Below are positions 17,453 to 26,750 of a stretch of DNA of 61,185 nt, in pieces (the stretch's first letter is position 1; each line of letters opens with the position of its first letter). Origin of the DNA: Erysipelotrichaceae bacterium (GTDB lineage: Bacteria; Bacillota_I; Bacilli_A; Acholeplasmatales; Anaeroplasmataceae); the NCBI GenBank assembly GCA_015059145.1, contig SVAZ01000009.1:1-61185 (forward strand). Reading direction: 5' to 3'. The position numbers and the translations under genes were made by a program. A model generated the notes under the pieces. The model ran no database searches, was not told the origin of the DNA, and saw nothing but the letters and a program-made list of their open reading frames with translations.

Positions 17453-17687
17453 AATAACAAAAACTTTTAATTAAAAAGTTTGATGGAAAAATATGCTGTA
17501 AAAATAAAATTTCTCTTTTATTAGATTCTCAATGTCTTTTTATTTATAATACTGGATTTGATAATTTAAGTTATTTTTTAAAATGAATATTATATAAATT
17601 CTAAAGTTAAGACGTACTCTAATGGTATGAAAAAAGATTATTATGTGAAATGAAAAGTGATATAATCTGATTTATTAGAAAAATAGA
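17453..17687. other. Gene-free AT-rich spacer
   Basis: No convincing coding region. It contains a weak inverted repeat (AAACTTTT and AAAAAGTTT near 17460-17481) after the lipoprotein gene, with no strong T tract. Reading frames are broken by many stops. Confidence 0.5.
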
Positions 17688-17719
17688 AGCTCAGACATTT
17701 GTCTGAGCTCTAATTTTTA
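17688..17719 (-). terminator. Terminator of yneF (bidirectional in form)
   Basis: AGCTCAGACA and TGTCTGAGCT form a 10-bp stem with a 2-nt loop, with A/T-rich flanks on both sides. It ends 1 nt from the yneF stop. Confidence 0.85.
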
Positions 17720-17959
17720 TTAGTTGTTTTTTGCGTCTTCCATAGAACGCATAACAGCTCTTACTTGTTTTTCAGAAGGTGTACGTCCCATTTGTGTCAT
17801 CATGGCACGAATCATAGCTTCATTCACTGGAGGATTTTTCTTTAATTCCTTAGCGAATAGTTTTCTAGTTATAAAGAAAGTTGCTACTGCAGCACCAAGT
17901 ATTACGATTACTAAAATTAATACTAATTGCCACCATTCTAATTGTATTGCTAAAAACAT
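17720..17959 (-). CDS. yneF: YneF family (UPF0154) small membrane protein
   Basis: 79 residues: one N-terminal membrane helix (residues ~8-30), then a basic region and the conserved C-terminal half 'NPPVNEAMIRAMMTQMGRTP' typical of UPF0154. Function unknown. GAGGTGATT precedes the start. It is one of the few minus-strand genes in the left arm. In Bacillus yneF is not far from plsY/parE/parC, matching its position here. Confidence 0.92.
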   Translation of the reverse strand: MFLAIQLEWWQLVLILVIVILGAAVATFFITRKLFAKELKKNPPVNEAMIRAMMTQMGRTPSEKQVRAVMRSMEDAKNN

Positions 17960-18084
17960 AAATAATCACCTCAATTACCAATAATTATTTTACACTTTAA
18001 TTGTTAAAAATTCAACCTTTATTATAGACAAAAACTAATATAAATGATAAAATAAAATTACCAAGTCAAAAGGAGGAATTAAAA

Positions 18085-18252
18085 ATGCCAAGAAAAGTTA
18101 CTGATGCATGTATCGGATGTGGCGCATGTGCACCTGAATGTCCAGTAGATGCTATTACTGTTGATGAGGTATCTGTTATCGATGCTGATACTTGTATCGA
18201 TTGTGGTGCATGCCAAGGCGTATGTCCAGTTGACGCTATCGTTGAAGAATAA
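18085..18252 (+). CDS. 2[4Fe-4S] ferredoxin
   Basis: 55-residue clostridial-type ferredoxin. Two C-x2-C-x2-C-x3-C-P sets bind two [4Fe-4S] clusters: Cys 9, 12, 15, 19 and Cys 37, 40, 43, 47. It is a low-potential electron carrier, which suggests anaerobic metabolism. AAAGGAGGAATT precedes ATG 18085. Base use is less AT-biased than its neighbours, as expected for a highly expressed gene. Confidence 0.97.
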   Translation: MPRKVTDACIGCGACAPECPVDAITVDEVSVIDADTCIDCGACQGVCPVDAIVEE

Positions 18253-18264
18253 TAGCAGTATTTA

Positions 18265-18299
18265 TAAAGAGCTGAATAATCAGCTCTTTATTTTTTTTT
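18265..18299 (+). terminator. Intrinsic terminator after ferredoxin
   Basis: TAAAGAGCTGA and TCAGCTCTTTA form an 11-bp stem with a 4-nt loop, followed by nine T. Confidence 0.93.
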
Positions 18300-18335
18300 G
18301 CCTAGTATAATTAGATATAGCCGCATAATATAGTT

Positions 18336-18731
18336 ATGGGAGTGATAAGTATTAAAACATTAGATATTAACTCTCAGCCATTAGAAATTGATAATGATAT
18401 TGAAAAAGGTTTTTTAAAGGGCTCTATTTGGTCTAATTTATATATTCCATATAAATATAAAATAGATAAAATTTCATTTGATAACGATTATGAAAGAGCC
18501 ATTTATATGCTTGAGGTTTACACTTTTTTTGGTGTAGAATTGACTCTATATATTTGTACTCATCCTAATAATAAGGAAGCCTTAGATATGCTTCAAAAAA
18601 TAAATTCTGAAAGAAAGAAAATTTGTGAATTTATTGAAACTAGATTTAAAAGCTTAACTGCATCTAGTGATATTCAAAATGGATATTTTAAATTAAAATT
18701 CCCTTGGAGTGATGGAAATGTGGAAGTATGA
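18336..18731 (+). CDS. CotJA-CotJB fusion protein (spore-coat-type)
   Basis: 131 residues. Residues ~20-40 (I-E-K-G-F-L-K-G-S-I-W-S-N-L-Y-I-P-Y) match the CotJA signature 'A-L-x-x-G-T-L-W-P-x-L-Y-x-P-Y'. Residues ~51-126 match CotJB: 'V-E-L-T-L-Y-I-C-T-H-P-N-N-K-E-A-L', then 'Y-F-K-L-K-F-P-W'. In Bacillus and clostridia these are separate genes cotJA and cotJB before cotJC; here they form one frame. The 3' end overlaps the cotJC start by 14 nt. No clear ribosome site precedes ATG 18336; a TATAAT at 18306 may be the -10. Confidence 0.78.
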   Translation: MGVISIKTLDINSQPLEIDNDIEKGFLKGSIWSNLYIPYKYKIDKISFDNDYERAIYMLEVYTFFGVELTLYICTHPNNKEALDMLQKINSERKKICEFIETRFKSLTASSDIQNGYFKLKFPWSDGNVEV

Positions 18732-19278
18732 AAAGCATTTAGAATTTCCTGTTAATATAACAAAAAGAGATTTAAGGTTTGCAAAAATTTTGTTAACTCA
18801 AATTGGTGGTTATGCAGGTGAATTAGGTGCATGTATTAGATACTTTATTCAAGCGCCAACGATGCCTGATTTAGTTGGTCAAAATCTATTAACCGAAATT
18901 GCGACAGAGGAAATGGCTCATGTAGAAATACTTGTAGCTATGATTAAAGGCCTTACTCAAGGAGCAACTGCAGAGGATTATAAGAAGGCTGGAATTGAAG
19001 GAATTTATGCGGATCATGGATTAGGTATTTATCCGATTGATGCTGGTGAAAATCCATTTAATGTATTGATTTTAGCCTCATCAGGAGATTATATTACTGA
19101 TCTGACTGAGGATATGGCAGCTGAAGAAAAGGCTCGAGCTGTTTATGAGCATTTAATGGATTTAACCGATAATCCTGAAATATTAGGACCATTATCATTT
19201 TTACGACAAAGAGAAGTCGTTCATTATCAAAGATTTGCTGAGGCTTTAAAATATTATAAAGACAAAAAGAATGTATGA
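18718..19278 (+). CDS. cotJC: CotJC / manganese-catalase family protein
   Basis: 186 residues beginning M-W-K-Y-E-K-H-L-E-F-P-V, the standard CotJC N-terminus. Ferritin-like di-metal ligands are visible: E35, then E64-E65-x-x-H68-x-E70, and later A-A-E-E-K-A-R-A plus R-E-V-V-H-Y. This is the manganese catalase fold. ATG 18718 is chosen over ATG 18712 and GTG 18709 because GGAG lies 8 nt upstream and the family start matches. It forms an operon with the CotJA-CotJB fusion. Members occur in spore coats and also in bacteria not known to sporulate. Confidence 0.92.
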   Translation: MWKYEKHLEFPVNITKRDLRFAKILLTQIGGYAGELGACIRYFIQAPTMPDLVGQNLLTEIATEEMAHVEILVAMIKGLTQGATAEDYKKAGIEGIYADHGLGIYPIDAGENPFNVLILASSGDYITDLTEDMAAEEKARAVYEHLMDLTDNPEILGPLSFLRQREVVHYQRFAEALKYYKDKKNV

Positions 19279-19298
19279 TCGCATACATTTTTATTTTT
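19270..19298 (+). terminator. Intrinsic terminator of the cotJ operon
   Basis: AATGTATG and CATACATT form an 8-bp stem spanning the cotJC stop, followed by TTTATTTTT. Confidence 0.8.
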
Positions 19299-19331
19299 AA
19301 AAAAAATAAAAGATGGTCTTAAGACCATCTT
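19299..19331 (-). terminator. Intrinsic terminator of plsY
   Basis: AAGATGGTCTT and AAGACCATCTT form a near-perfect palindrome at 19310-19331, with a long T run on the minus strand (A-rich at 19299-19309). It overlaps the plsY stop codon. Confidence 0.82.
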
Positions 19332-20061
19332 ATTGTGCTTGTTGTTGAGCTTGTTGCTCTGCTAGAAGCTTTGCTTCCTTCTTTTTCTTTTTAAAATTAC
19401 TTTCAGTTCCTTTAATTAATCTTGCATAATTTTTAGTATGCTTTAAAATAATTAGTGTACTTAAAATAGAGTATAAGATACATACTAATAATGTAGGGCT
19501 TGATATGAAATAGTCCCAGAAACTTGTTGCCTCAACACCGAAGAAATATAAGATCCAAGTGCTTGCAATTACTGTGATAGTTGCAAAAGTAGAACCAAGT
19601 GATACATAACCAGTAGTGTATAATGTAATTAGGAATACAATTAAGCAAGCAACTGCTGGAATAGGTGTAAGAATTAATACAACACCTAATGATGTAGCAA
19701 CAGCTTTTCCACCCTTAAATCCAAGGAATATGGAGAAACAATGACCGATTATAGCTGCAGCACCATAGAAGAAATATTCAATTGGTGTAGTCCATACATT
19801 CGCTGAAGCTAAAATCTTTAATAATATAATTACAACCATACCTTTGAAAACATCACAGAAGAATACTAAGAATCCAACTTTTTTTCCTAAAACTCTTATG
19901 GCATTTGTAGAGCCAATATTTTTGCTTCCATGCTCTCTTATGTCTATATGGCAGATTCCTTTACCTATTAATATTCCAAATGGAATAGAACCGATAATAT
20001 AAGATAGAATAATAAATAAAACACATAGCATCGCTTGAGATGCTTCAATATTAAAAACCAT
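19330..20061 (-). CDS. plsY: Glycerol-3-phosphate acyltransferase PlsY
   Basis: 243 residues. Membrane protein with the PlsY motifs S-I-P-F-G-x-L-I-G, 'G-S-K-N-I-G-S-T-N-A-I-R-V-L-G' and 'G-F-K-G-G-K-A-V-A-T-S-L-G'. It acylates glycerol-3-phosphate from acyl-phosphate, the first step of phospholipid synthesis. The C-terminal ~30 residues form a Lys/Gln/Ala-rich extension not usual in PlsY (about 200 aa). It is divergent from parE, as in Bacillus. Confidence 0.95.
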   Translation of the reverse strand: MVFNIEASQAMLCVLFIILSYIIGSIPFGILIGKGICHIDIREHGSKNIGSTNAIRVLGKKVGFLVFFCDVFKGMVVIILLKILASANVWTTPIEYFFYGAAAIIGHCFSIFLGFKGGKAVATSLGVVLILTPIPAVACLIVFLITLYTTGYVSLGSTFATITVIASTWILYFFGVEATSFWDYFISSPTLLVCILYSILSTLIILKHTKNYARLIKGTESNFKKKKKEAKLLAEQQAQQQAQ

Positions 20062-20200
20062 AATGTAAAACTCCCTTTTTAAATACTATAATTATTATAT
20101 AATTATTATTTGAATAAGTAAAGGAAAAATATTAACTCTTTTCTTGTTTATAATGTCAAATTATGTTATTATTTACTTAAAGGGTTTGGTGATTTTTAAT

Positions 20201-22129
20201 ATGCAAAAGAACGCTTATAATGATGATTCGATAACGGTCTTAGAAGGCCTAGAACACGTTAGAAAACGTCCTGGTATGTACATCGGTTCGACCGATGAAA
20301 GAGGACTACATCATCTAGTTTGGGAGATTGTCGACAACGCTATTGATGAGGCTCTTGCTGGTTATGGTAAAGAGATTACTGTAACTATTAACGAGGATAA
20401 TTCTATTACTGTTGAGGATAATGGTCGTGGTGTACCTTGTGGTACACATCAAACTGGTAAAAATACTATGGAAATCATATATACTAAGCTGAATGCTGGT
20501 GGTAAATTTGGTGGCAATGGTTATAAAACAACCGGAGGTTTACATGGTGTTGGTGCCTCTGTTGTTAATGCCTTATCTTCATATATGGAGGTTACTTCTT
20601 ATAGAGAAGGTAAAATCCATAGGATGCGATTTGAAAAAGGTGGAACTAAGGTTTCTAAAATGGAAATTATTGGTGAAACAAGGAAGACTGGTACAACAGT
20701 TACGTACAAGCCTGATCCAACTATTTTCACGACAACAGTTTATAATTATGAAACAATTAAAACGAGAATTAGAGAAAGTGCATTTTTAATTAAAAATTTA
20801 AAAATGACTTTAAAGGATAAGAGATCAAAGAAGTCAGATTCTTTTATTTTCGAGGATGGTATTTCAGCTTATGTTGCTTATTTAACTGCGGGAAAAAAGC
20901 CAGTTCATAATGTTGCATATTTTGAGGGCAATTATAACGTTCCTGATACAAAAGAGGTTATTGAGGTTGAGGTAGCACTTCAATTTTTAGAAACTTTCTC
21001 AGAACAAATGGTTTCATTTGTTAATAACGTTAAAACAAATGATGGCGGTAGCCATGAAACAGGCTTTAAATTAGCCCTTACAAGAGCTTTTAATGATTAT
21101 GCCCATAAATTCAACCTTATTAAGTCAAATCAGCAGCTAGAGGGCACAGATTTGCGTGCTGGTATAACTACTGTTGTATCTGTTAGAATTGGCGAAAAAT
21201 TGCTTGAATTTGAAGGACAAACTAAAGGTAAATTAGGTACACCAGCAGCTAAAACTGCAGTTGATACGGTTTTATATGAAAAGCTAACTTATTATCTAAT
21301 GGAAAATAAGGAATTAACTGAAAATGTTGTTAGAAAGGCTATTCGTGAAGCTGAATCTAGAGCTGCTGCACGTAAGGCTCGTGAACAAGCTAGAATGGAC
21401 AAGAAGGTTAAGGAAGAAAAAAATATTTCTGCAAAGCTTGCTCCTACAAGTGAAAAGAATAAGGAAATTAACGAGCTATATTTAGTAGAGGGTGATTCTG
21501 CCGGTGGTTCTGCAAAACAAGGTAGAGATAGAAGATATCAAGCAATTTTACCACTTCGTGGTAAGGTTTTAAATACTGAAAAGGCAACAGCTGAATCTGC
21601 GCTTAAAAATGAAGAAATTGCAACAATGATTTATACTATTGGTGCTGATTATGGTACTGCCTTTGATTTGAAAAAATGTAATTATAAAAAGATAATAATC
21701 ATGACCGATGCTGATGATGATGGTGCGCATATTCAGGTTTTATTACTTACTTTCTTCTTTAGATTTATGCGTCCGTTAATTGAGGATGGACGAGTCTATA
21801 TCGCCTTACCTCCGCTATTTAAAATAACTAAGCGTGGCAAGAGTGAAGAAATTATTTATGCATGGACAAATGAAGAAAAAGAGGAAATTTTAGCCAAAGC
21901 AAAATGTCCTACAATAGTACAAAGATATAAAGGTTTAGGTGAAATGAATGCTTCTCAATTATGGGAAACAACAATGAATCCTGAAACTCGTACATTAATT
22001 CAAGTTCAAATTGATGATTTGGCTGATGCTGAATCTCAAATTGAGGTTCTTATGGGTAGTGATTCCGCTCGTCGTAGAGATTGGCTAGAAAACCACGTTT
22101 CATTTACTCTAGAAGAGGAGGATATGTAA
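20201..22129 (+). CDS. parE: DNA topoisomerase IV subunit B (ParE)
   Basis: 642 residues. GHKL ATPase domain with E-I-V-D-N-A-I-D-E-A and G-x-G-x-G-type loops, then a TOPRIM domain with E-G-D-S-A-G-G-S-A and M-T-D-A-D-D-D-G-A-H. It is the ATPase subunit of topoisomerase IV, which unlinks daughter chromosomes. Named parE rather than gyrB from its position between plsY and parC and from the ParC character of its partner. The true start is ATG 20201 (M-Q-K-N-A-Y) with GGTGAT upstream. Its location within about 10 kb of dif fits a role in terminus decatenation, though that may be coincidence. Confidence 0.93.
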   Translation: MQKNAYNDDSITVLEGLEHVRKRPGMYIGSTDERGLHHLVWEIVDNAIDEALAGYGKEITVTINEDNSITVEDNGRGVPCGTHQTGKNTMEIIYTKLNAGGKFGGNGYKTTGGLHGVGASVVNALSSYMEVTSYREGKIHRMRFEKGGTKVSKMEIIGETRKTGTTVTYKPDPTIFTTTVYNYETIKTRIRESAFLIKNLKMTLKDKRSKKSDSFIFEDGISAYVAYLTAGKKPVHNVAYFEGNYNVPDTKEVIEVEVALQFLETFSEQMVSFVNNVKTNDGGSHETGFKLALTRAFNDYAHKFNLIKSNQQLEGTDLRAGITTVVSVRIGEKLLEFEGQTKGKLGTPAAKTAVDTVLYEKLTYYLMENKELTENVVRKAIREAESRAAARKAREQARMDKKVKEEKNISAKLAPTSEKNKEINELYLVEGDSAGGSAKQGRDRRYQAILPLRGKVLNTEKATAESALKNEEIATMIYTIGADYGTAFDLKKCNYKKIIIMTDADDDGAHIQVLLLTFFFRFMRPLIEDGRVYIALPPLFKITKRGKSEEIIYAWTNEEKEEILAKAKCPTIVQRYKGLGEMNASQLWETTMNPETRTLIQVQIDDLADAESQIEVLMGSDSARRRDWLENHVSFTLEEEDM

Positions 22130-22130
22130 C

Positions 22131-24851
22131 ATGGCAACAGTAAAGAAAAAATTAGATATGTTTTTAGCTGAAAAATTTCAGGAAACAAGACTAGAAGAAG
22201 TAATTGGAGATCGCTTTGGTAGATATTCTAAATATATAATTCAAGAGCGTGCCATTCCTGATATTAGAGATGGTTTGAAGCCAGTACAAAGACGTATTTT
22301 ATATGGTATGAACGAGCTTAAGGTTACTTCTAATGCTCCATATAAGAAGTCTGCACGTATTGTCGGTGAAGTAATGGGTAAGTACCATCCACATGGCGAC
22401 TCATCCATATATGATGCAATGGTTCGTATGAGCCAAGATTGGAAAATGGGTGTTACCTTAATTGATATGCATGGTAATAATGGTTCAATTGATGGTGATG
22501 GTGCAGCCGCAATGCGTTATACTGAAACACGTATGAGCAAAAATGCTGAATATCTATTACAGGATATTGAAAAAAATACAGTTCCGTTTATTCCTAACTT
22601 TGATGAAGAGGAAATTGAACCAACTGTATTACCAGCAAAATTTCCTAATCTTTTAGTGAATGGTGCAATGGGTATTTCATCTGGTTATGCCACATATATA
22701 CCCACTCATAACATTAATGAGGTTGTAAATGCTACAATCGCTAGAATTGATAATAAGAAAATGACTGTCGATGATTTATTAGAAATCATGCCAGGACCAG
22801 ATTTTCCTACAGGTGGTATTGTACAAGGTAAGGAAGGTATTAGAGATGCTTTCTTAACTGGTAGCGGTAGCGTGGTTGTTAGATCAAAATATAATTTTGA
22901 GGATATGGGTGGAGGTCAACAACGAATAGTTATTACTGAAATCCCATATGATACTTTAAAATCTAAGACAGTAGAAAAAATGGAACAGCTTCGTATTGAT
23001 GGTAAATTACCTGATGTAGTAGAGGTTCGTGATGAATCTGGTAGAGAGGGGCTTCGTATTGCAGTTGACTTAAAAAAGAATGCAAATGCAAATGCAATTA
23101 TTACTTATCTATTGAAAAATACAGATTTACAAATAAATTTAAATTATAATATGGTTTCTATTTGTAATAGACGTCCTATGAGATTAGGTGTTATCCCTAT
23201 TTTAGATGCTTATATTGATCATCAAAAAGAGGTAATTACTAATAGAACAAATTTCGAATTAAATAAAGCTGCAAAGCGTCTTCATATCGTTGAAGGCTTA
23301 ATAAAGATGATTGATGTCGTTGATGAGGTTATCAAGACAATTCGTGCCAGTGCTAACAAGGCTGATTCTAAGAAGAATATTATTGAAAAATTTAAATTCT
23401 CAGAAGAGCAGGCAGAAGCTATTGTAATGATGCAATTATATAAGCTTTCTAATCAAGATATTGAAGCATTAATGAACGAACATAAATCTTTAACAGAAAA
23501 CATTGAAAGATATGAAAAAATACTTTCTTCTGAGAGAGAATTATTAAAGGTTATTAAAAATGAATTAGCACTTTTAAATAAGACTATTGTATGTCCTAGA
23601 CGTACAGTTATCGAAGAACAAGTGTCTTCTTTAAAGGTCGATGAAACTGATTTAATCGCTAAAGAACAAACGGTTGTTAGCATTTCTAGAGAAGGATATT
23701 TAAAGCGTGTAAACCTAAAATCTTACACTGCATCTAAGCAAAATGGCCTTAAAGATAATGATTCAATTATCTATGAAGGGGAAGTTTCAACCCTTGATAC
23801 TTTGCTAATTTTCACAACTTTAGGTAACTTTATATACCTTCCGGTGTACAAAATTGCAGAATTTAAGTATAAAGATGTAGGTGTTTTCATAAATACGCTA
23901 GTTGCAACACAACCAAAAGAAAAGTTTGTTTGTGTGTTCCCAATTACTGATTTCAGTGAAGCTTATACAGTGCTTATGACTACTAGTAAAGGTAATATCA
24001 AGCAAACATTATTATCAGAATTTAATGTAACTAGATATTCTAAGCCTGTCCGCGCTATGAAGATAGGTCAAGATGAAGAATTGGTTGCTGCTGACATTAT
24101 AAAGGACCCTCTTGAGATCATGGTTTTCACTAAAAATTGTGAAGCATTACGCTTTAGAGCTAGCGAGGTTTCTTTATATGGAACTATGGCCGGTGGTGTT
24201 AGATCAATAAATTTAAAGCCAAAGGATATTGTAAAATCAGCCATTTATTGCAACAAAAATGATGATTTTGTGGTTTTAACTTCTCGCTCTACAATGAAGC
24301 GTATGAAGGTTACGGATGTGCCTTTAACTAAACGTTCTAGAAGTGGTTCAGTGGTTATTAAACCTCTTAAATCAAATCCATATTTATTATTAGATGCTAA
24401 AAAATTAACACCAAATCAATATAAAGAAAATGTTGGAATTAATGTTGTTTATAAGAATGGTAATGACATTGTAGAGGCATTTAGCTTAAAGTATAATGTA
24501 TCTGATTGTGGTAGAACAATTACACCTGAGGATAAGGAACTTAAGGAGCTTGTAAAAATGTATATTCCATCTCCTATGGAGCCAGATCAAGTGGTTTCTC
24601 CTGATTATCTAATAGAGGTAAAGGAAACGATTTTTAGCGTTATGGATGATGGCTCTGAATACGAAAAGCCATTGCTATCTTCTAAGAAGGATAAAGAAAA
24701 AGACAAGGATATTTTAAACGAGCTTGATGCTATTTTAGCTAAGGAAACTGGTAGTACAACTTCAAACCTATTTAATCCTGTTGTAGATGATTCTGAAGAT
24801 GAAAAGCCTGAAGCTATAAAATACGAGAAAATTTCTTTATTTGACGAATAA
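22131..24851 (+). CDS. parC: DNA topoisomerase IV subunit A (ParC)
   Basis: 906 residues. The breakage-reunion domain has 'I-R-D-G-L-K-P-V-Q-R-R-I-L' (Gln as in ParC; GyrA usually has His) and the active-site Tyr in A-A-M-R-Y-T-E. The six-bladed C-terminal domain has no GyrA box that I can find. The C-terminus is Lys/Asp/Glu-rich. GAGGAGGAT lies at the end of parE and the gap is 1 nt, so the two subunits are coupled. Confidence 0.93.
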   Translation: MATVKKKLDMFLAEKFQETRLEEVIGDRFGRYSKYIIQERAIPDIRDGLKPVQRRILYGMNELKVTSNAPYKKSARIVGEVMGKYHPHGDSSIYDAMVRMSQDWKMGVTLIDMHGNNGSIDGDGAAAMRYTETRMSKNAEYLLQDIEKNTVPFIPNFDEEEIEPTVLPAKFPNLLVNGAMGISSGYATYIPTHNINEVVNATIARIDNKKMTVDDLLEIMPGPDFPTGGIVQGKEGIRDAFLTGSGSVVVRSKYNFEDMGGGQQRIVITEIPYDTLKSKTVEKMEQLRIDGKLPDVVEVRDESGREGLRIAVDLKKNANANAIITYLLKNTDLQINLNYNMVSICNRRPMRLGVIPILDAYIDHQKEVITNRTNFELNKAAKRLHIVEGLIKMIDVVDEVIKTIRASANKADSKKNIIEKFKFSEEQAEAIVMMQLYKLSNQDIEALMNEHKSLTENIERYEKILSSERELLKVIKNELALLNKTIVCPRRTVIEEQVSSLKVDETDLIAKEQTVVSISREGYLKRVNLKSYTASKQNGLKDNDSIIYEGEVSTLDTLLIFTTLGNFIYLPVYKIAEFKYKDVGVFINTLVATQPKEKFVCVFPITDFSEAYTVLMTTSKGNIKQTLLSEFNVTRYSKPVRAMKIGQDEELVAADIIKDPLEIMVFTKNCEALRFRASEVSLYGTMAGGVRSINLKPKDIVKSAIYCNKNDDFVVLTSRSTMKRMKVTDVPLTKRSRSGSVVIKPLKSNPYLLLDAKKLTPNQYKENVGINVVYKNGNDIVEAFSLKYNVSDCGRTITPEDKELKELVKMYIPSPMEPDQVVSPDYLIEVKETIFSVMDDGSEYEKPLLSSKKDKEKDKDILNELDAILAKETGSTTSNLFNPVVDDSEDEKPEAIKYEKISLFDE

Positions 24852-24853
24852 TA

Positions 24854-24889
24854 AAAAACATGCTGATGAAAAATCAGCATGTTTTTTAT
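24854..24889. terminator. Bidirectional terminator between parC and the mgtC-like gene
   Basis: AAAAAACATGCTGAT and ATCAGCATGTTTTTT form a long stem with A and T runs on each side, between convergent genes. Confidence 0.92.
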
Positions 24890-25636
24890 TTACATTTTCT
24901 TTTTTACAACTCCAATTTCTTCTACATAATTCACATATTCTAGCTCTTCAAATTGCTTTATATATGTAGTGTGATTTGTTTTGTCTTTTTTATCTAGCAT
25001 GATTAGTGAAATAGTATAAACACTTAAACTAGAACCTTCATAAGCTTCGTTTTTGTCTAATGAATATATTTGTAAATCATTTTCTCTAACGTAGGAAATA
25101 AAATTTTTTAGATTTTCTGTTTCATTAAATTCGATATGAATAGAGAAGCTTTTTGCTCTAGAAGTCATAATATCTTCAATCTTTGGAAGTATTGCGAATA
25201 CAACGATAATTACTAATGCTCCAAATATTGCAACTGTGTAAAATCCTACTCCGATTGCTAATCCAAGGCAAGCACAGCCCCATAAGCCGGCTGCTGTAGT
25301 TAATCCTTTAATTTGGTTTCTTGATGTTAACAGTATTGTTCCAGCACCTAAAAAACCTATTCCTGAAATGACTTGAGCACCTAATCTGGCAGGATCGCCT
25401 ATGTTAGTAGTAATCATTAAAAATTCGTTTGTTAGCATTGCGATTGTAGAACCAAGACAAACTAATATATAAGTTCTAAAGCCTGCAGCCTGGTGTTTAA
25501 CAGCTCTTTCGAAACCTATAATTCCACCACATAGAATTGCTAGAAAGAGTCTGAAAAGTATTGAATAAACATTAAGCTCAGCAAGTATTCCCCACTTGAA
25601 AGCATTTATAATGGGATCAGCATATGTCATAAACAT
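24890..25636 (-). CDS. MgtC/SapB family membrane protein
   Basis: 248 residues. Four to five membrane helices with the MgtC signature 'G-G-I-I-G-F-E-R', 'G-F-R-T-Y-I-L-V-C-L-G-S', 'G-I-G-F-L-G-A-G-T-I' and 'G-L-T-T-A-A-G-L-W'. A C-terminal ~75-residue soluble ACT-like domain follows. MgtC proteins are linked to low-magnesium survival and ATP synthase or phosphate control in some pathogens; the role here is not known. AAAGGAGA precedes the start. Single-gene unit. Confidence 0.92.
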   Translation of the reverse strand: MFMTYADPIINAFKWGILAELNVYSILFRLFLAILCGGIIGFERAVKHQAAGFRTYILVCLGSTIAMLTNEFLMITTNIGDPARLGAQVISGIGFLGAGTILLTSRNQIKGLTTAAGLWGCACLGLAIGVGFYTVAIFGALVIIVVFAILPKIEDIMTSRAKSFSIHIEFNETENLKNFISYVRENDLQIYSLDKNEAYEGSSLSVYTISLIMLDKKDKTNHTTYIKQFEELEYVNYVEEIGVVKKKM

Positions 25637-25820
25637 AATATAAAATCTCCTTTCATATATTATTTATATAAGTATAGTTTTATTATAATTTAATTATAAC
25701 ACAATATATATAAAATTTAAATATTATTAAATTTAGGTATTTCTCTATTTACTTGAAATTATAGTTTTTTTTTTATATAATAAAATAAATAATGAGTGCT
25801 ATTACTGGGAGGGTGATAAC

Positions 25821-26681
25821 ATGAAAGATTATAAGAAAAAAATCGAACCTTCTATTATTGCACCTAAAGTTGATGATGAAGAAGATGAAAAAATTGATAT
25901 TCATTCAATGGAAATAACTGTTGAAAGGCTAGAGGCCGGATTGATAGGTACCTTGAGAATTGAAGATGATTGTAATCGACCATTGTTAAAAAAAGGTGAT
26001 TTAGTTCATTTGCGATATCCACCAAAGCTTCAGATAAAGGATATGGTATTGTATAGAGCAAACGAATCTTATTATTTGCGTAGAATAATAAAAACAAAAG
26101 AAGATGATATTTACGTAGCAGGAGACAATGAAAAGGAATATCGTATAATTAAAAAAGAAGATGTTATTGGTAGGGTTGTTTCAAGAGAAAGAAAAAATAA
26201 AATGTTAAGTTTTTCTTTAGCTCCTAAGAAAAAGTTTTATACATTTAAGAAGGTTAAACTAGCTTACTGGAGATTAGGTAATAGAGTCATTAATCTGGAA
26301 CAAGATATCACAAATGAATCTCTTGAACTTGCTGCACAATCTATAGATAACAAGACTTTATTCGAAAATAAAACTGAAATTAAAACTAATTTAGATCTTG
26401 ATTCCGATTTAGCTTCATTCTTAAACCCTGATACTCTAGTATTAGAACTAAGAGGTGCAAATGATGCTAAAAATTCAGCAAACAATAATCAACAACAACA
26501 TGCTAAAATGATAGAAGAAATCATTGAAGAGGTTGAATACGTAGAGGTTGCTGAAGAGGAATCAGAGGAAGTTGAAGTTGTTTATGAAGAAGTTGAAACT
26601 GAGTATCAAGTTGAAGAATCAACTGAAGAGGTTATTGAAGAAATCGTAGATAATTCAGTTGTCGATGATCCTCAGGATTAA
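25821..26681 (+). CDS. Signal-peptidase-like (S24/S26 fold) protein without catalytic residues
   Basis: 286 residues. Residues ~30-125 follow the S26/S24 pattern: 'L-L-K-K-G-D-L-V-H-L-R-Y', 'I-K-D-M-V-L-Y-R', 'Y-L-R-R-I-I', 'V-A-G-D-N-E' and 'D-V-I-G-R-V'. The catalytic Ser (usually S-x-S-M-x-P before the L-x-x-G-D) is replaced by D-D-C-N-R-P, and the usual Lys or His before R-I is Arg. There is no membrane segment. The last ~50 residues are a Glu/Val-rich acidic tail. It looks like a pseudo-peptidase; function unknown. GGGAGGGTGATA precedes ATG 25821. Own terminator. Confidence 0.6.
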   Translation: MKDYKKKIEPSIIAPKVDDEEDEKIDIHSMEITVERLEAGLIGTLRIEDDCNRPLLKKGDLVHLRYPPKLQIKDMVLYRANESYYLRRIIKTKEDDIYVAGDNEKEYRIIKKEDVIGRVVSRERKNKMLSFSLAPKKKFYTFKKVKLAYWRLGNRVINLEQDITNESLELAAQSIDNKTLFENKTEIKTNLDLDSDLASFLNPDTLVLELRGANDAKNSANNNQQQHAKMIEEIIEEVEYVEVAEEESEEVEVVYEEVETEYQVEESTEEVIEEIVDNSVVDDPQD

Positions 26682-26710
26682 CCTGACAATATTATTTAAT
26701 ATAGTTGTAT

Positions 26711-26740
26711 GTAGGAGTGGTATACTCCTACTTTTTTTAC
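26711..26740 (+). terminator. Intrinsic terminator
   Basis: GTAGGAGT and ACTCCTAC form an 8-bp stem with a 5-nt loop, followed by seven T. It closes the signal-peptidase-like gene. Confidence 0.92.
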
Positions 26741-26750
26741 TCAAAAAAAT

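Noticed and set aside
20201-24851. gyrB-gyrA pair
   Set aside because: plsY neighbour, P-V-Q-R-R in the A subunit and no visible GyrA box point to parE-parC; no oriC features nearby.
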